9,459 nucleotides of DNA, taken from NCBI GenBank assembly GCA_027083075.1, contig JALWQQ010000262.1:1566-11024 (forward strand), read 5' to 3'. Both the position numbers and the translations under genes were made by a program. The notes beneath the pieces are model-generated. The model saw nothing but the letters and a program-made list of their open reading frames with translations, was not told the origin of the DNA and searched no databases. Shown piece by piece: positions 1 to 6,998 of this stretch; the first letter of the stretch is position 1, and the number at the start of each line of letters is the position of its first letter. The stretch is from Campylobacteraceae bacterium (GTDB taxonomy: Bacteria > Campylobacterota > Campylobacteria > Campylobacterales > Sulfurovaceae).

Positions 1-1533
1 CATACGGGATTACGTGTGGGTGTACTCAAGCTCGATCCTTACATCAATGTCGATCCCGGTACGATGTCACCCCTTGAACACGGTGAAGTCTTCGTTACCA
101 AAGACGGCGCCGAGACCGACCTTGACTTGGGACACTACGAGCGCTTTTTAGATACCTCATTGACCAAGCGCAACAACTTTACCACGGGTCAAGTCTACAA
201 AACGGTGATCGAAAACGAAAGACAGGGAAAATACCTCGGTAAAACGATACAGGTCGTACCGCATATCGTCAATGAGATCAAAGAGCGCATCTTTCGTGCG
301 GGTGAGGGGAAAGATATCTTGGTAGTCGAACTGGGCGGTACGGTCGGCGACATCGAAGGACTTCCCTTTTTGGAGACGATCCGCCAGATCAAACACGAAC
401 TTGGCAGATCGCGCGTGATGAATGTGCATGTGACACTGCTGCCTTATATCAAAGCGGCGGGTGAGCTCAAGACCAAACCGACGCAACATTCGGTACAAGA
501 GCTACGCCGCATCGGTATCGCACCGCATATGTTGGTCTTGCGTTCCGAAGTACCTGTTACTAACGACATCAAGCGAAAGATCGCCTATAGTTGCGATGTG
601 GACGAAGAGAGCGTTATCGTCGCGGAGGATGCCAAGACGATCTACGAGGTACCGCTCAACTTCCTCAAGCAAGATATCCTTACGCCTATCTGTAAACAGC
701 TTGAGATAGAGAACTGCAGACCGCAGATGGAGGAGTGGACCTCTTTAGTCCAAAAGATTATCGCACCGAGCAGAGAGGTCAAGATAGGTTTTGTCGGAAA
801 GTATCTCGATCTCAAGGAGTCCTATAAGTCGCTTACCGAGGCGTTGGTACATGCGGGTGCGCATCTCGATGCCAAAGTGACGATCAAGTGGGTCGATAGC
901 GAGAAGATCGAAGAAGAGGGCGCACAGAAGTATCTACGCGATGTCGATGCCGTCTTGGTTGCCGGCGGTTTCGGTTCCAGAGGCGTAGAGGGCAAGATCG
1001 AAGCGATCCGTTTTGCGAGAGAAGAGAAGGTTCCCTTTTTGGGCATCTGCCTCGGGATGCAGCTTTCGATGGTCGAGTTTGCACGACACGTACTGGGGCT
1101 CAGTGGTGCCAATTCGGTCGAATTTGACGAAAAGAGCAGCGATCCCATCATCTATCTCATCGACGAATTTATCGACGCTAGCGGTCGCAAGCAGATTCGT
1201 ACCGCTACCTCGCCGCTTGGTGGTACGCTTCGTTTAGGTGAGTACGAGTGTGAAACGGCGAAGGGCTCACGGCTCAGAGAGGCGTATGGCAGTGAAGTGA
1301 TCTACGAGCGTCATCGTCACCGCTACGAAGCCAATCCTGCCTACAGAGAACGCTTCGAGAAGGCGGGACTACGTATCACGGGTGAGTCCAACGGCTTGAT
1401 CGAAGCGGTAGAGGTCGAGGATCATCCGTGGTTTTTGGGGGTACAGTTTCACCCCGAGTTTACCTCGAGATTGCAAAATCCCAACCCTGCCATTCTTGCA
1501 TTTGTAAAGGCGGCGCTACAAGAAGAGTGCTAA
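1..1533 (+). CDS. pyrG: CTP synthase (glutamine-hydrolysing), 5'-truncated by window edge
   Basis: Makes CTP from UTP, ATP and glutamine, the last step of de novo pyrimidine nucleotide synthesis, in the cytoplasm. The frame is open from base 1 (the first codons read [20 protein letters not shown]), so the gene starts upstream; about 35 N-terminal residues, including the P-loop start, are outside the window, judged against a usual length near 545. The ATG-like GTG at base 16 is internal, not the start. Synthetase-domain motifs visible are [13 protein letters not shown], the [15 protein letters not shown] block and [15 protein letters not shown]. The C-terminal glutamine amidotransferase domain has the nucleophile Cys in GICLGMQ (codon 1048-1050) and the His/Glu of GVQFHPEF (codons 1450-1452 and 1456-1458). 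All catalytic residues that can be seen are present. The TAA stop directly abuts recJ, so the two are probably co-transcribed. Confidence 0.97.
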   Translation, partial: HTGLRVGVLKLDPYINVDPGTMSPLEHGEVFVTKDGAETDLDLGHYERFLDTSLTKRNNFTTGQVYKTVIENERQGKYLGKTIQVVPHIVNEIKERIFRAGEGKDILVVELGGTVGDIEGLPFLETIRQIKHELGRSRVMNVHVTLLPYIKAAGELKTKPTQHSVQELRRIGIAPHMLVLRSEVPVTNDIKRKIAYSCDVDEESVIVAEDAKTIYEVPLNFLKQDILTPICKQLEIENCRPQMEEWTSLVQKIIAPSREVKIGFVGKYLDLKESYKSLTEALVHAGAHLDAKVTIKWVDSEKIEEEGAQKYLRDVDAVLVAGGFGSRGVEGKIEAIRFAREEKVPFLGICLGMQLSMVEFARHVLGLSGANSVEFDEKSSDPIIYLIDEFIDASGRKQIRTATSPLGGTLRLGEYECETAKGSRLREAYGSEVIYERHRHRYEANPAYRERFEKAGLRITGESNGLIEAVEVEDHPWFLGVQFHPEFTSRLQNPNPAILAFVKAALQEEC

Positions 1534-3105
1534 GTGTATCTCGATCTTGAGACGATAGAGCGCCTGTTATCGCATCGTTTCAAAGAGGGTTTCATTCCCC
1601 TCTCCGAACTTCCCCATCCTTTTACCTTATACGGTATGCAACGCGCTGTCTCTCGCATCGTCGAAGCGGTACGAAAACGTCAAAAGATCGCACTTGTGGG
1701 CGACTATGATGTCGACGGGGTGATCTCTACGGCGTTGATGTGTGACTTTTTCGAAGCACTGAATTATCCGATAGAGGCGGTGATCCCCAACCGTTTCAGT
1801 GACGGGTACGGCATCAGCGAAAAGGTGATCGAGCGCTTGGATAGCCCCGATCTGATCATCACCGTCGATAACGGCATCGGCGCACATAAGGCGGCACGGC
1901 TTGCCAAAGAGCGCGGTATCGATCTGATCATCACCGATCATCACCTGCCGAGCGAGCGGCTTCCCGATGCCTATGCGATCGTCGATCCGAAGCAAGTTGC
2001 GTGTGATTTTTCCTATGAGGATATCTGTGGGGCGCAGGTGGCGTGGTATCTGATCGCCGCACTGCGTAAAGCGTTGGATTGCGCATTTGATCTTAAAGAG
2101 GCGTTGTCGTTGGTTGCCATCGCCGTTATCGCCGATATGATGCCGTTGCGTGGTATCAACCGAACGATGGTAGAGCGAGGGCTTGCCTTACTCTCTTGCA
2201 GCAATCGTTTCTTTGTGCAAGCCTATAAGGCTTACCGAGAGATCGATCGTTTCGAGAGTGAGCAGATCGCCTTTTGGCTTGCACCGCTGCTTAATAGTGC
2301 GGGCAGGATCGCAGACGCGCAAGAGGCGTTGGCGTTTATACGTGCCAAGAGCATTAGCGAAGCGACAGAGGCACTGCAACGCTTGGTAAGCTACAATGAA
2401 GAGCGCAAAGCCTTAGAGAGTCGCATCACGCAAGAGGCACTCTCGATGCTCGATGCGACACGTTCGGTAGCGGTACTTGCGGATGCGTCGTGGCACGAGG
2501 GGGTAGTCGGCATCGTCGCTTCGCGCGTAGCGCGAAAGAGCAAAAAGCCGACCTTGATCTTGTGCGAAGATAAAGAGGGGAACTTGAAAGGCAGCGGGCG
2601 TAGTAACGGTAGCTGTCATCTCTTTCGTCTGCTGCAAGAGGCCGAAGATCTCTTAGTGGGTTTCGGCGGTCACCGCGCCGCGGTCGGGCTGCGACTCAAA
2701 AAATCGCATCTCGAAGATCTCTCCGATCGTTTGGACGATGCCTATGCAAGCGGTGCCTTTGACGATAGCTTAGATGAAGAGTATACGTTAGGATTGTTGG
2801 CATTTGAGACGATCGACGAGAGGCTCATGGCGCTTTTACGGCGTTTTGAGCCCTACGGTACGGGCAACGCCAAACCCCATTTTGTTACCGAAGATGTAGA
2901 GGTGCTCTCCGCCAAACGCGTCGGCAAAGAGCAAGCGCACCTCAAGCTCTTCGTTCGTCACGGTTCGCGCGCTTTTGATGCGATCGCCTTTTCTTGTGAT
3001 CAAACACCTCAGGTAGGACAACGCATCGTGCTTCGTTATAGTCTCTCACTCAACCGCTTTCGCGGAAACGAGACGATACAGCTACTGATTGATGAGATCT
3101 TATAG
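1534..3105 (+). CDS. recJ: Single-stranded-DNA-specific 5'-3' exonuclease RecJ
   Basis: A 523-residue DHH-superfamily exonuclease that degrades single-stranded DNA 5' to 3' in recombination, mismatch and base-excision repair. The core shows the metal-binding motifs in order: DYDVDG (57-62), VDNG (111-114), DHH (135-137) and DMMPL (201-205), followed by PLLNSAGRI (251-259). The DHHA1 domain has GSGRSNG (353-359) and GFGGHRAAVG (376-385), and EPYGTGNAKP (439-448) leads into the C-terminal OB-like domain. The length is slightly short of the E. coli enzyme but normal for compact bacterial RecJ. The start is GTG at 1534, immediately after the pyrG stop, with the purine run AGAAGAG at 1521-1527 as a modest ribosome binding site. 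The pyrG-recJ order is shared with Helicobacter. The 3' end overlaps the convergent NifU-like gene by 6 bp. Confidence 0.96.
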   Translation: MYLDLETIERLLSHRFKEGFIPLSELPHPFTLYGMQRAVSRIVEAVRKRQKIALVGDYDVDGVISTALMCDFFEALNYPIEAVIPNRFSDGYGISEKVIERLDSPDLIITVDNGIGAHKAARLAKERGIDLIITDHHLPSERLPDAYAIVDPKQVACDFSYEDICGAQVAWYLIAALRKALDCAFDLKEALSLVAIAVIADMMPLRGINRTMVERGLALLSCSNRFFVQAYKAYREIDRFESEQIAFWLAPLLNSAGRIADAQEALAFIRAKSISEATEALQRLVSYNEERKALESRITQEALSMLDATRSVAVLADASWHEGVVGIVASRVARKSKKPTLILCEDKEGNLKGSGRSNGSCHLFRLLQEAEDLLVGFGGHRAAVGLRLKKSHLEDLSDRLDDAYASGAFDDSLDEEYTLGLLAFETIDERLMALLRRFEPYGTGNAKPHFVTEDVEVLSAKRVGKEQAHLKLFVRHGSRAFDAIAFSCDQTPQVGQRIVLRYSLSLNRFRGNETIQLLIDEIL

Positions 3106-4029
3106 CGGCAAGACCCGTACATTGGGTCCGAGCTTCTCTTTAAGGATATTTTCGATCGCAAAGAGCGTACCTGTCGAACTGCTGGCACAGCCGCTGCAGG
3201 CACCGAGATAGCGGATATAGATATCGGTATTGGGACCGTTCTCTTTGATATCGAGGATCTCCATGTCGCCGCCGTCCATCACCAAAAAGTGGCGGATATG
3301 CTCATCGACGATACGGTTGATATAGGCGATCTTTTGCGGAACTTCGAGTGCTTCGAAGGGGGTATCGTCATCAACGGCACTCTCTTTTTTCTCCTTTTCG
3401 ATCACTTCGCGCGTTTGAGAAAGTATCTCGACCAAGTAGATATCTCGCTTTTCAAAGCCGCTATCTCTATCGATACAGCTGCGGCAGCCTCTGCCGGCAC
3501 GGGTAAAGTCGCCGATGGCGGCGATATCTTTAAGGTCGTGCTTGCGGATCGCCTCTTCGATCGTCTCTTTGCTTACACAGTGGCACTTACACACGATCGT
3601 CTCCGTTTTGTGCTCTTGTGCAAGGTAGGATGCCGCTGCTTTGTGCGCCGCCTCTACGGCGAAGGTAATAAGATAACGCTCTTCATCAGGCAGGGCAGGG
3701 TCGGCGGGATTATCGCGAATAAAACGCTCTAAGCCTTGATACTCTATCGTCTTTTCGATACTTTCGATACTTTTGGTACGCAGGATCATACACATCATAT
3801 CATACACGGCGCGCGCCGCAAAGGTACCGAAGCTTTCGAACTTGGCACGAATGATGCTTTTGTTTTCATCATCGACGATCCAGTAAAGCGTCACGCTCTC
3901 GCCGCACGCGGGCTCCTTGTGTCGGTAGGTAAATAGTGTGCCGTTTTCGTTGCGTGCGTCGTTTTCGTCCAATGCGCCGTAGTTGATCGGCTTTTCGGAA
4001 AAGTGTGCGATCTTGTGGGTGTATGCCAT
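3100..4029 (-). CDS. nifU: NifU-type Fe-S protein with degenerate IscU-like scaffold domain
   Basis: A 309-residue protein with the full three-domain NifU layout: an IscU-like domain (about 1-140), a BFD-like [2Fe-2S] ferredoxin domain (about 145-190) and a C-terminal Nfu domain (about 230-309). The middle domain keeps its four ligand cysteines, CKC (147, 149) and CRSC (182, 185), plus an extra C151. The Nfu domain keeps CxxC (278, 281) in LGACSGCASSSTGTLF. In the scaffold domain only the first cysteine survives (C42 in EACGD-type context, here PACGES). The second is Thr69 (SFGTFAA for SFGCGTA) and the third aligns with Leu120 (ERYLIT for KMHCSV). It may therefore carry clusters on the Nfu and ferredoxin domains but is unlikely to assemble them de novo. 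The ATG lies 3 nt after the stop of the upstream NifS-like gene, with AAGGA (minus strand, 4037-4041) inside that gene, so translation is coupled. It is probably a paralogue of the housekeeping NifU. Confidence 0.88.
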   Translation of the reverse strand: MAYTHKIAHFSEKPINYGALDENDARNENGTLFTYRHKEPACGESVTLYWIVDDENKSIIRAKFESFGTFAARAVYDMMCMILRTKSIESIEKTIEYQGLERFIRDNPADPALPDEERYLITFAVEAAHKAAASYLAQEHKTETIVCKCHCVSKETIEEAIRKHDLKDIAAIGDFTRAGRGCRSCIDRDSGFEKRDIYLVEILSQTREVIEKEKKESAVDDDTPFEALEVPQKIAYINRIVDEHIRHFLVMDGGDMEILDIKENGPNTDIYIRYLGACSGCASSSTGTLFAIENILKEKLGPNVRVLPL

Positions 4030-4032
4030 GGT

Positions 4033-5172
4033 TTAGTCCTTGTATGCCGTCGGTTTGATTTTCTCTTCGATCGTCTCGATCATGCTTTCAACACATGCCT
4101 CGTCGCTATCAGGAGAGAGTGCGATACCAAGTAGCGTGTGGCGTAGCTTTTCGTCGTTGCCGATAGCTTGGATATAGGGGTTGTGTAGGCGTTCCGTCAA
4201 CGCATCGGCAAGCAGTAGTCCCGATGCTTCGAAGTAGTGTGTCGCCGTAGCGTTGCTAACGCCGTCGATCTGAAAGGCGAGGGTATTGGCAAGGCGTGCG
4301 TGTGCTTTACCGATGATCGTCACGCCCTCTATCTCTTCAAGCCGTGCTTCAAATGCGTCGCGTAGATCGCGCATCTCTTCGGTCTCGAAGCCCAGCATAT
4401 CCGAGGCTATCTCTACCGCTTTGCCAAGCGCGGCTACGGCGGCGATATCGGCGGCTTGTGCATCGAAACCGACATAGCCGTACGCATCGACGAAGAGATC
4501 TTCTACTATCGGATCGTTCGCCTTGATGCAGAGCATAGCCGCCGCTTGGGGTGCATATGCCGCATGTGCATCGAGCGTAAGATAGTCGATGTCGAGGCGT
4601 TGCATATCTATCGGGATTTTGCCCAATGCCGTCGATGCATCGCTATGAAAGGGTATCTGCATCTCGTGCAGCAGTGCCGCGATCTCTTCGACGGGAAGCA
4701 GTACACCGCTAAAGGCATCGGCATGTGAGACGCTTACCCACGCTACCGTATCGTCAAGTGACGTTTTGAAGGCATCGAGATCGAAAGCGCCCTGCGCATC
4801 GCAACCTATGCGCACCACCTCGACACCACGTCGCTTTAGTACAAGTGCCGCACTTTGGATGCCGACACTTTCGCGACCGTAAATGATGATCTTGCGCTTT
4901 TGTGCTTCGAGGATGCGGTGACGGTAGAGCATTTCGAAGAGACGATGGTGAAGTCTCTGCAGATCGTTCTCAAAGAGCATCTTCGCCTCTTGCGGTGCTT
5001 GGATCGTATTGACAAGCTTCTCGATCGTTTCGTTCAGCAGCGCACGGTGCTTTTGTGCAAGATCTCTCTTGCCCCGATGCGAGATCGCAGGGGTAGCGAG
5101 CATCGTTTCGGTGATCTTGAGTGTTTGCAGATCGGCGATGCTTAAGGTATTGTTGTCCAGATAGTGCTCCAT
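4033..5172 (-). CDS. NifS-like fold-type I protein lacking PLP and catalytic residues (pseudo-cysteine desulfurase)
   Basis: A 379-residue protein of NifS/IscS length and layout. It is recognisable by the YLDNN N-terminus (4-8), an SVSHADAFSGVLLPVEEI stretch (147-164) matching the NNE(I/T)G-containing region, and FHSDASTALGKIPID (175-189) matching FHTDAVQAVGKIPID. D178, which would pair with the PLP pyridine nitrogen, is kept. Other active-site positions are lost. SGHK is DAHA (201-204), so the Schiff-base lysine is Ala204. The GGTE phosphate-binding motif is END near 68-70, the stacking His of the VEH motif is missing in YGRES (98-102), and the RxGT motif is absent. The SxxxC catalytic loop is replaced by LLLADALTERLH (319-330), with no Cys. 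The only cysteines are 124, 215 and 360. The frame is intact and dense, so this is a retained pseudoenzyme rather than a decayed gene. It is the first gene of a unit with nifU (3-nt gap). The purine run GAAAGAGAAAAG precedes its ATG. Confidence 0.85.
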   Translation of the reverse strand: MEHYLDNNTLSIADLQTLKITETMLATPAISHRGKRDLAQKHRALLNETIEKLVNTIQAPQEAKMLFENDLQRLHHRLFEMLYRHRILEAQKRKIIIYGRESVGIQSAALVLKRRGVEVVRIGCDAQGAFDLDAFKTSLDDTVAWVSVSHADAFSGVLLPVEEIAALLHEMQIPFHSDASTALGKIPIDMQRLDIDYLTLDAHAAYAPQAAAMLCIKANDPIVEDLFVDAYGYVGFDAQAADIAAVAALGKAVEIASDMLGFETEEMRDLRDAFEARLEEIEGVTIIGKAHARLANTLAFQIDGVSNATATHYFEASGLLLADALTERLHNPYIQAIGNDEKLRHTLLGIALSPDSDEACVESMIETIEEKIKPTAYKD

Positions 5173-5215
5173 GCTTTTCTCTTTCGTCGGCTTTTTGCCC
5201 CATAGTACACGGTAG

Positions 5216-5228
5216 GGCTTAAAAAGCC
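5216..5228. repeat. Short perfect inverted repeat GGCTT-AAA-AAGCC
   Basis: A 5-bp perfect stem with a 3-nt loop, followed by TTTAAA, about 45 bp upstream of the NifS-like start on the minus strand. It could be an operator or a small leader hairpin for the minus-strand unit. It is short enough to occur by chance, and I see no convincing -35/-10 pair for the minus strand next to it. Confidence 0.3.
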
Positions 5229-5252
5229 TTTAAACTCAAACTATGCATTAGC

Positions 5253-5268
5253 CGGCACGCCATTTGCA
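5253..5268 (+). promoter_or_regulatory. Candidate sigma-54 (RpoN) promoter
   Basis: The bases CGGCACGCCATTTGCA match the sigma-54 consensus TGGCACG-N4-TTGCW at every position except the first. The invariant GG (5254-5255) and GC (5266-5267) are separated by exactly 10 bases, as this holoenzyme requires. Transcription would start near 5279, leaving a leader of about 97 nt to the membrane-protein gene at 5376. RpoN is common in Campylobacterota, but whether this genome encodes it cannot be seen here, and no activator site was identified. Confidence 0.5.
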
Positions 5269-5315
5269 TCGATCATCGGCAGCTTGGCTAACAGGTCAAT
5301 AAAATCAAAGTTATC

Positions 5316-5330
5316 TTAATTAATAATTAA
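5316..5330. repeat. AT-only near-palindrome upstream of the TATAAT box
   Basis: TTAATTAATAATTAA is a near-perfect palindrome made only of A and T, lying just before the -10-like element. It may be a flexible UP-like or regulator-binding tract, or simply the AT-rich spacer typical of Campylobacterota vegetative promoters. Confidence 0.3.
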
Positions 5331-5336
5331 CTATGA

Positions 5337-5342
5337 TATAAT
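5337..5342 (+). promoter_or_regulatory. Candidate vegetative promoter -10 box (TATAAT)
   Basis: A perfect TATAAT hexamer inside a very AT-rich stretch (about 5308-5360), placing a start site near 5349 and leaving a short leader before the Shine-Dalgarno at 5364. No TTGACA-like -35 is visible at the usual spacing. That is normal for Campylobacterota vegetative promoters, which rely on periodic AT-rich DNA instead. With the sigma-54-like site upstream, the gene at 5376 may have two promoters. Confidence 0.5.
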
Positions 5343-5363
5343 GATATTATCTAAACTAATACT

Positions 5364-5370
5364 AAGGAGG
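5364..5370 (+). promoter_or_regulatory. Strong ribosome binding site (AAGGAGG)
   Basis: A perfect AAGGAGG, 5 nt before the ATG at 5376. It fixes the start of the small membrane protein and suggests efficient translation. Confidence 0.85.
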
Positions 5371-5375
5371 ATGCA

Positions 5376-5801
5376 ATGGGAACATTGTTGATTACGATCG
5401 TGATAGCCCTCTTTGTGGCAATGGCTACCTTTATCTACTGTGAAGAGCATTCGCTCAAAGATGCCGAGCTTTCCGACTTGCATTTGGTCTGCACCAAAGA
5501 GGTCGATATGTCGAGTGTCTTTGAACGTTACAATACCATTCGTTATCTTGCTATTTACGGAGTAGTGGTCTTTTTGATGGCGGGGATCGTCGCTTACTTT
5601 ATCTTCGTACCCAAAGGTTACGGTTTGGCGGAGTCGATGGCGTATGTGTTCTTCCCCTCGCTCTTCGGCTCTTTGGCGATCTTGCTTGTAAAGTGGCGCT
5701 TTCAGCCCTTTATCAAACTCGTCTCCTCTTTCTTCTACGGCTCTATCTACATGGCGGCAAGCGCACTTGCCTTTGCCCTGATCTATCTGATGAAAGGGTG
5801 A
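5376..5801 (+). CDS. Small four-helix integral membrane protein, function unknown
   Basis: A 141-residue protein I do not recognise. Hydrophobic stretches predict four membrane helices: about 2-21, 56-78, 84-105 and 117-138. Between helices 1 and 2 lies a polar, acidic loop of about 34 residues (22-55) with two cysteines (C22 at the helix end, C39) and two conserved-looking acidic/His patches (CEEHSLKDAELSDLH). No catalytic motif is apparent, and codon use is like the neighbouring host genes. The start is secure because a perfect AAGGAGG sits 5 nt upstream. It stands alone as a transcription unit, divergent from the NifS/NifU-like pair, with a candidate sigma-54 promoter and a TATAAT box upstream and a hairpin downstream. 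Possible roles are a small sensor or an accessory membrane subunit, but nothing in the sequence decides this. Confidence 0.8.
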   Translation: MGTLLITIVIALFVAMATFIYCEEHSLKDAELSDLHLVCTKEVDMSSVFERYNTIRYLAIYGVVVFLMAGIVAYFIFVPKGYGLAESMAYVFFPSLFGSLAILLVKWRFQPFIKLVSSFFYGSIYMAASALAFALIYLMKG

Positions 5802-5826
5802 GCCGAAGGCTCTTATCCGCTTTTTT
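5800..5826 (+). terminator. Candidate terminator after the membrane-protein gene
   Basis: GAGCC-GAA-GGCTC (5800-5812) forms a 5-bp GC-rich hairpin overlapping the stop codon. A T7 run follows at 5820-5826. The 7-nt gap between stem and T-run is longer than in a classic intrinsic terminator, so it may be weak. It lies between two convergent genes; on the minus strand no T-run follows the hairpin. Confidence 0.45.
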
Positions 5827-6872
5827 TAGTTTGAACCCACTTCCAAATAGTCGCGAGAATACCCTACGGCAAAGTAGTAGTGATCGTCCGCATCTATAAG
5901 TAGATGGTAAGTATCACCACTGTTATCGGTTGCACAGGCAACACCGTCATAAGGCGTACCGTCACAAAGTTGATTGATGGCGATTGTCCCTGTGATATAG
6001 GCGGTAGTTTGACAAACCCCGTTAGGGCAGTTGTACCACGAGAAGCTATTTCCATTTACGACTACTTTGTCAAAGCCGTCAGCCGACGGTGTTTGATAGT
6101 AAGAGTAGAAAGTGCCGCTTAGATCACTTGGAACGAGTGGCTTTTGCTCTAAACCTATTCCAAATCCCGTGCCGTCTACTTTATCGACGATGATGCTGTT
6201 GCGTGTCGTGCCGGTTTTGATCACATAGCGTAAGTCGGCATTTGTATCGTTGATAGTACTGCAATCGTTTAAACCTGCTTTTGCTACCAGATGATTGCCC
6301 AAAACCTTCCAGCATCCGGATGCACTGCTACCACCTAAGCGCGACGCACTAAAGGTTCCGTTGGCGTTAAAGAGTACATCCCAACCGTTTGTCGTGTTGT
6401 TATTATTGATCTCGATAGAGAGATAGTGCTTGCCGGCAATGAGATTCGGGTCGGGCGGTGTCTCGGTCTGTAGCCCGACAACATAGGCATTGCCGCCGCT
6501 TATAGGTACTTTGGCTACGGCAAGATTGTCGGTAATGAGAACCCCGAATGTAGGGAAAGTAGTAGAGCGCCAAAAGTTACCGAAGAGTCTATTTAAGGAT
6601 GCGGAGCCCGATCCGTTGAAGTGGAAACCGCTGACATTATAATCGAGCGTTGCCGTAGTAGGGTTATTGCCGGCAGGGTATTGTACGTTAATGTGTGCGT
6701 AGTCCCCTACCGTTGCTGCGCCTTCGTATTTTGCTTGCACGGTTGAGTTGTTACCGCTACCGGTAGTGCTGTTGCTACCATCGGTATTTCCATCACTACT
6801 GCCACCACCGCAGCCGATGAGTGCGATGAGCGCTGCGGCGCTTAGGGTTTTCGAGATAAGTGAATGTCGCAT
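5826..6872 (-). CDS. Predicted lipoprotein, function unknown
   Basis: A 348-residue secreted lipoprotein. The N-terminus MRHSLISKTLSAAALIALIGC is a lipoprotein signal peptide with lipobox LIGC, so Cys21 would be lipidated. A low-complexity linker rich in Gly, Ser, Asn and Thr follows (about 22-45). The rest is rich in Asn, Gly, Ser, Tyr and Thr and looks mostly beta, with paired cysteines in the second half (for example SGCWKV, NDCST, YNCPNGVC, QLCDG, VACAT) that suggest disulfides. I recognise no family. An upstream in-frame ATG at 6902 would add ten residues. The ATG at 6872 is preferred because AAGGAGG (minus strand, 6878-6884) lies 5 nt before it and a TACAAT -10 box overlaps the 6902 ATG. 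ATG at 6875 is only 2 nt from the Shine-Dalgarno. The gene is divergent from the large lipoprotein at 7010. Confidence 0.82.
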   Translation of the reverse strand: MRHSLISKTLSAAALIALIGCGGGSSDGNTDGSNSTTGSGNNSTVQAKYEGAATVGDYAHINVQYPAGNNPTTATLDYNVSGFHFNGSGSASLNRLFGNFWRSTTFPTFGVLITDNLAVAKVPISGGNAYVVGLQTETPPDPNLIAGKHYLSIEINNNNTTNGWDVLFNANGTFSASRLGGSSASGCWKVLGNHLVAKAGLNDCSTINDTNADLRYVIKTGTTRNSIIVDKVDGTGFGIGLEQKPLVPSDLSGTFYSYYQTPSADGFDKVVVNGNSFSWYNCPNGVCQTTAYITGTIAINQLCDGTPYDGVACATDNSGDTYHLLIDADDHYYFAVGYSRDYLEVGSN

Positions 6873-6877
6873 CATTG

Positions 6878-6884
6878 CCTCCTT
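6878..6884 (-). promoter_or_regulatory. Ribosome binding site deciding the lipoprotein start
   Basis: AAGGAGG on the minus strand, 5 nt before the ATG at 6872 and 2 nt before the ATG at 6875. It rules against translation starting at 6902. Confidence 0.8.
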
Positions 6885-6900
6885 TTTTGTAGCTTGTTTC

Positions 6901-6906
6901 ATTGTA
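6901..6906 (-). promoter_or_regulatory. Candidate -10 box (TACAAT) of the minus-strand lipoprotein
   Basis: TACAAT on the minus strand (5 of 6 matches to TATAAT), preceded by T-rich DNA, would start transcription near 6894 and give a leader of about 20 nt before the ATG at 6872. It overlaps the alternative start at 6902, which would then not be transcribed. Confidence 0.45.
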
Positions 6907-6952
6907 GCGAAAAATGAGATAAAAGAAATTTATACGAAATTATCGTTTTTTG

Positions 6953-6978
6953 TGACACTTCGTTACGCTTTTGTGTCA
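6953..6978. promoter_or_regulatory. Inverted repeat TGACAC-N14-GTGTCA in divergent intergenic region
   Basis: Perfect 6-bp arms at 6953-6958 and 6973-6978, with centres 20 bp apart (about two helical turns), sit between two divergent lipoprotein genes. The geometry is that of a dimeric regulator site able to affect both promoters. The CATAGT at 6977-6982, a possible weak -10 for the gene at 7010, overlaps the right arm. No known regulator motif is recognised. Confidence 0.4.
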
Positions 6979-6998
6979 TAGTGCTCTATATCGTCAAA

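Noticed and set aside
1..15. pyrG as a truncated pseudogene
   Set aside because: The frame is open across base 1 and the first residues match internal CTP synthase sequence, so the gene is cut by the window, not broken.
157..498. Open frame on the minus strand opposite pyrG
   Set aside because: It lies wholly inside the well-supported pyrG frame, has no ribosome binding site of note and gives an unrecognisable protein; a codon-bias shadow.
3289..3732. 147-codon plus-strand frame opposite the NifU-like gene
   Set aside because: It is antisense to a gene with clear domain motifs and has no sensible start signals; treated as a shadow.
4855..5145. Plus-strand open frame opposite the NifS-like gene
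   Set aside because: The minus-strand frame shows clear NifS-family landmarks over its full length, so this is a shadow.
6873..6902. Upstream ATG extension of the minus-strand lipoprotein
   Set aside because: The AAGGAGG at 6878-6884 lies downstream of that ATG, and a TACAAT -10 box overlaps it; starting at 6872 gives a normal lipoprotein signal peptide.
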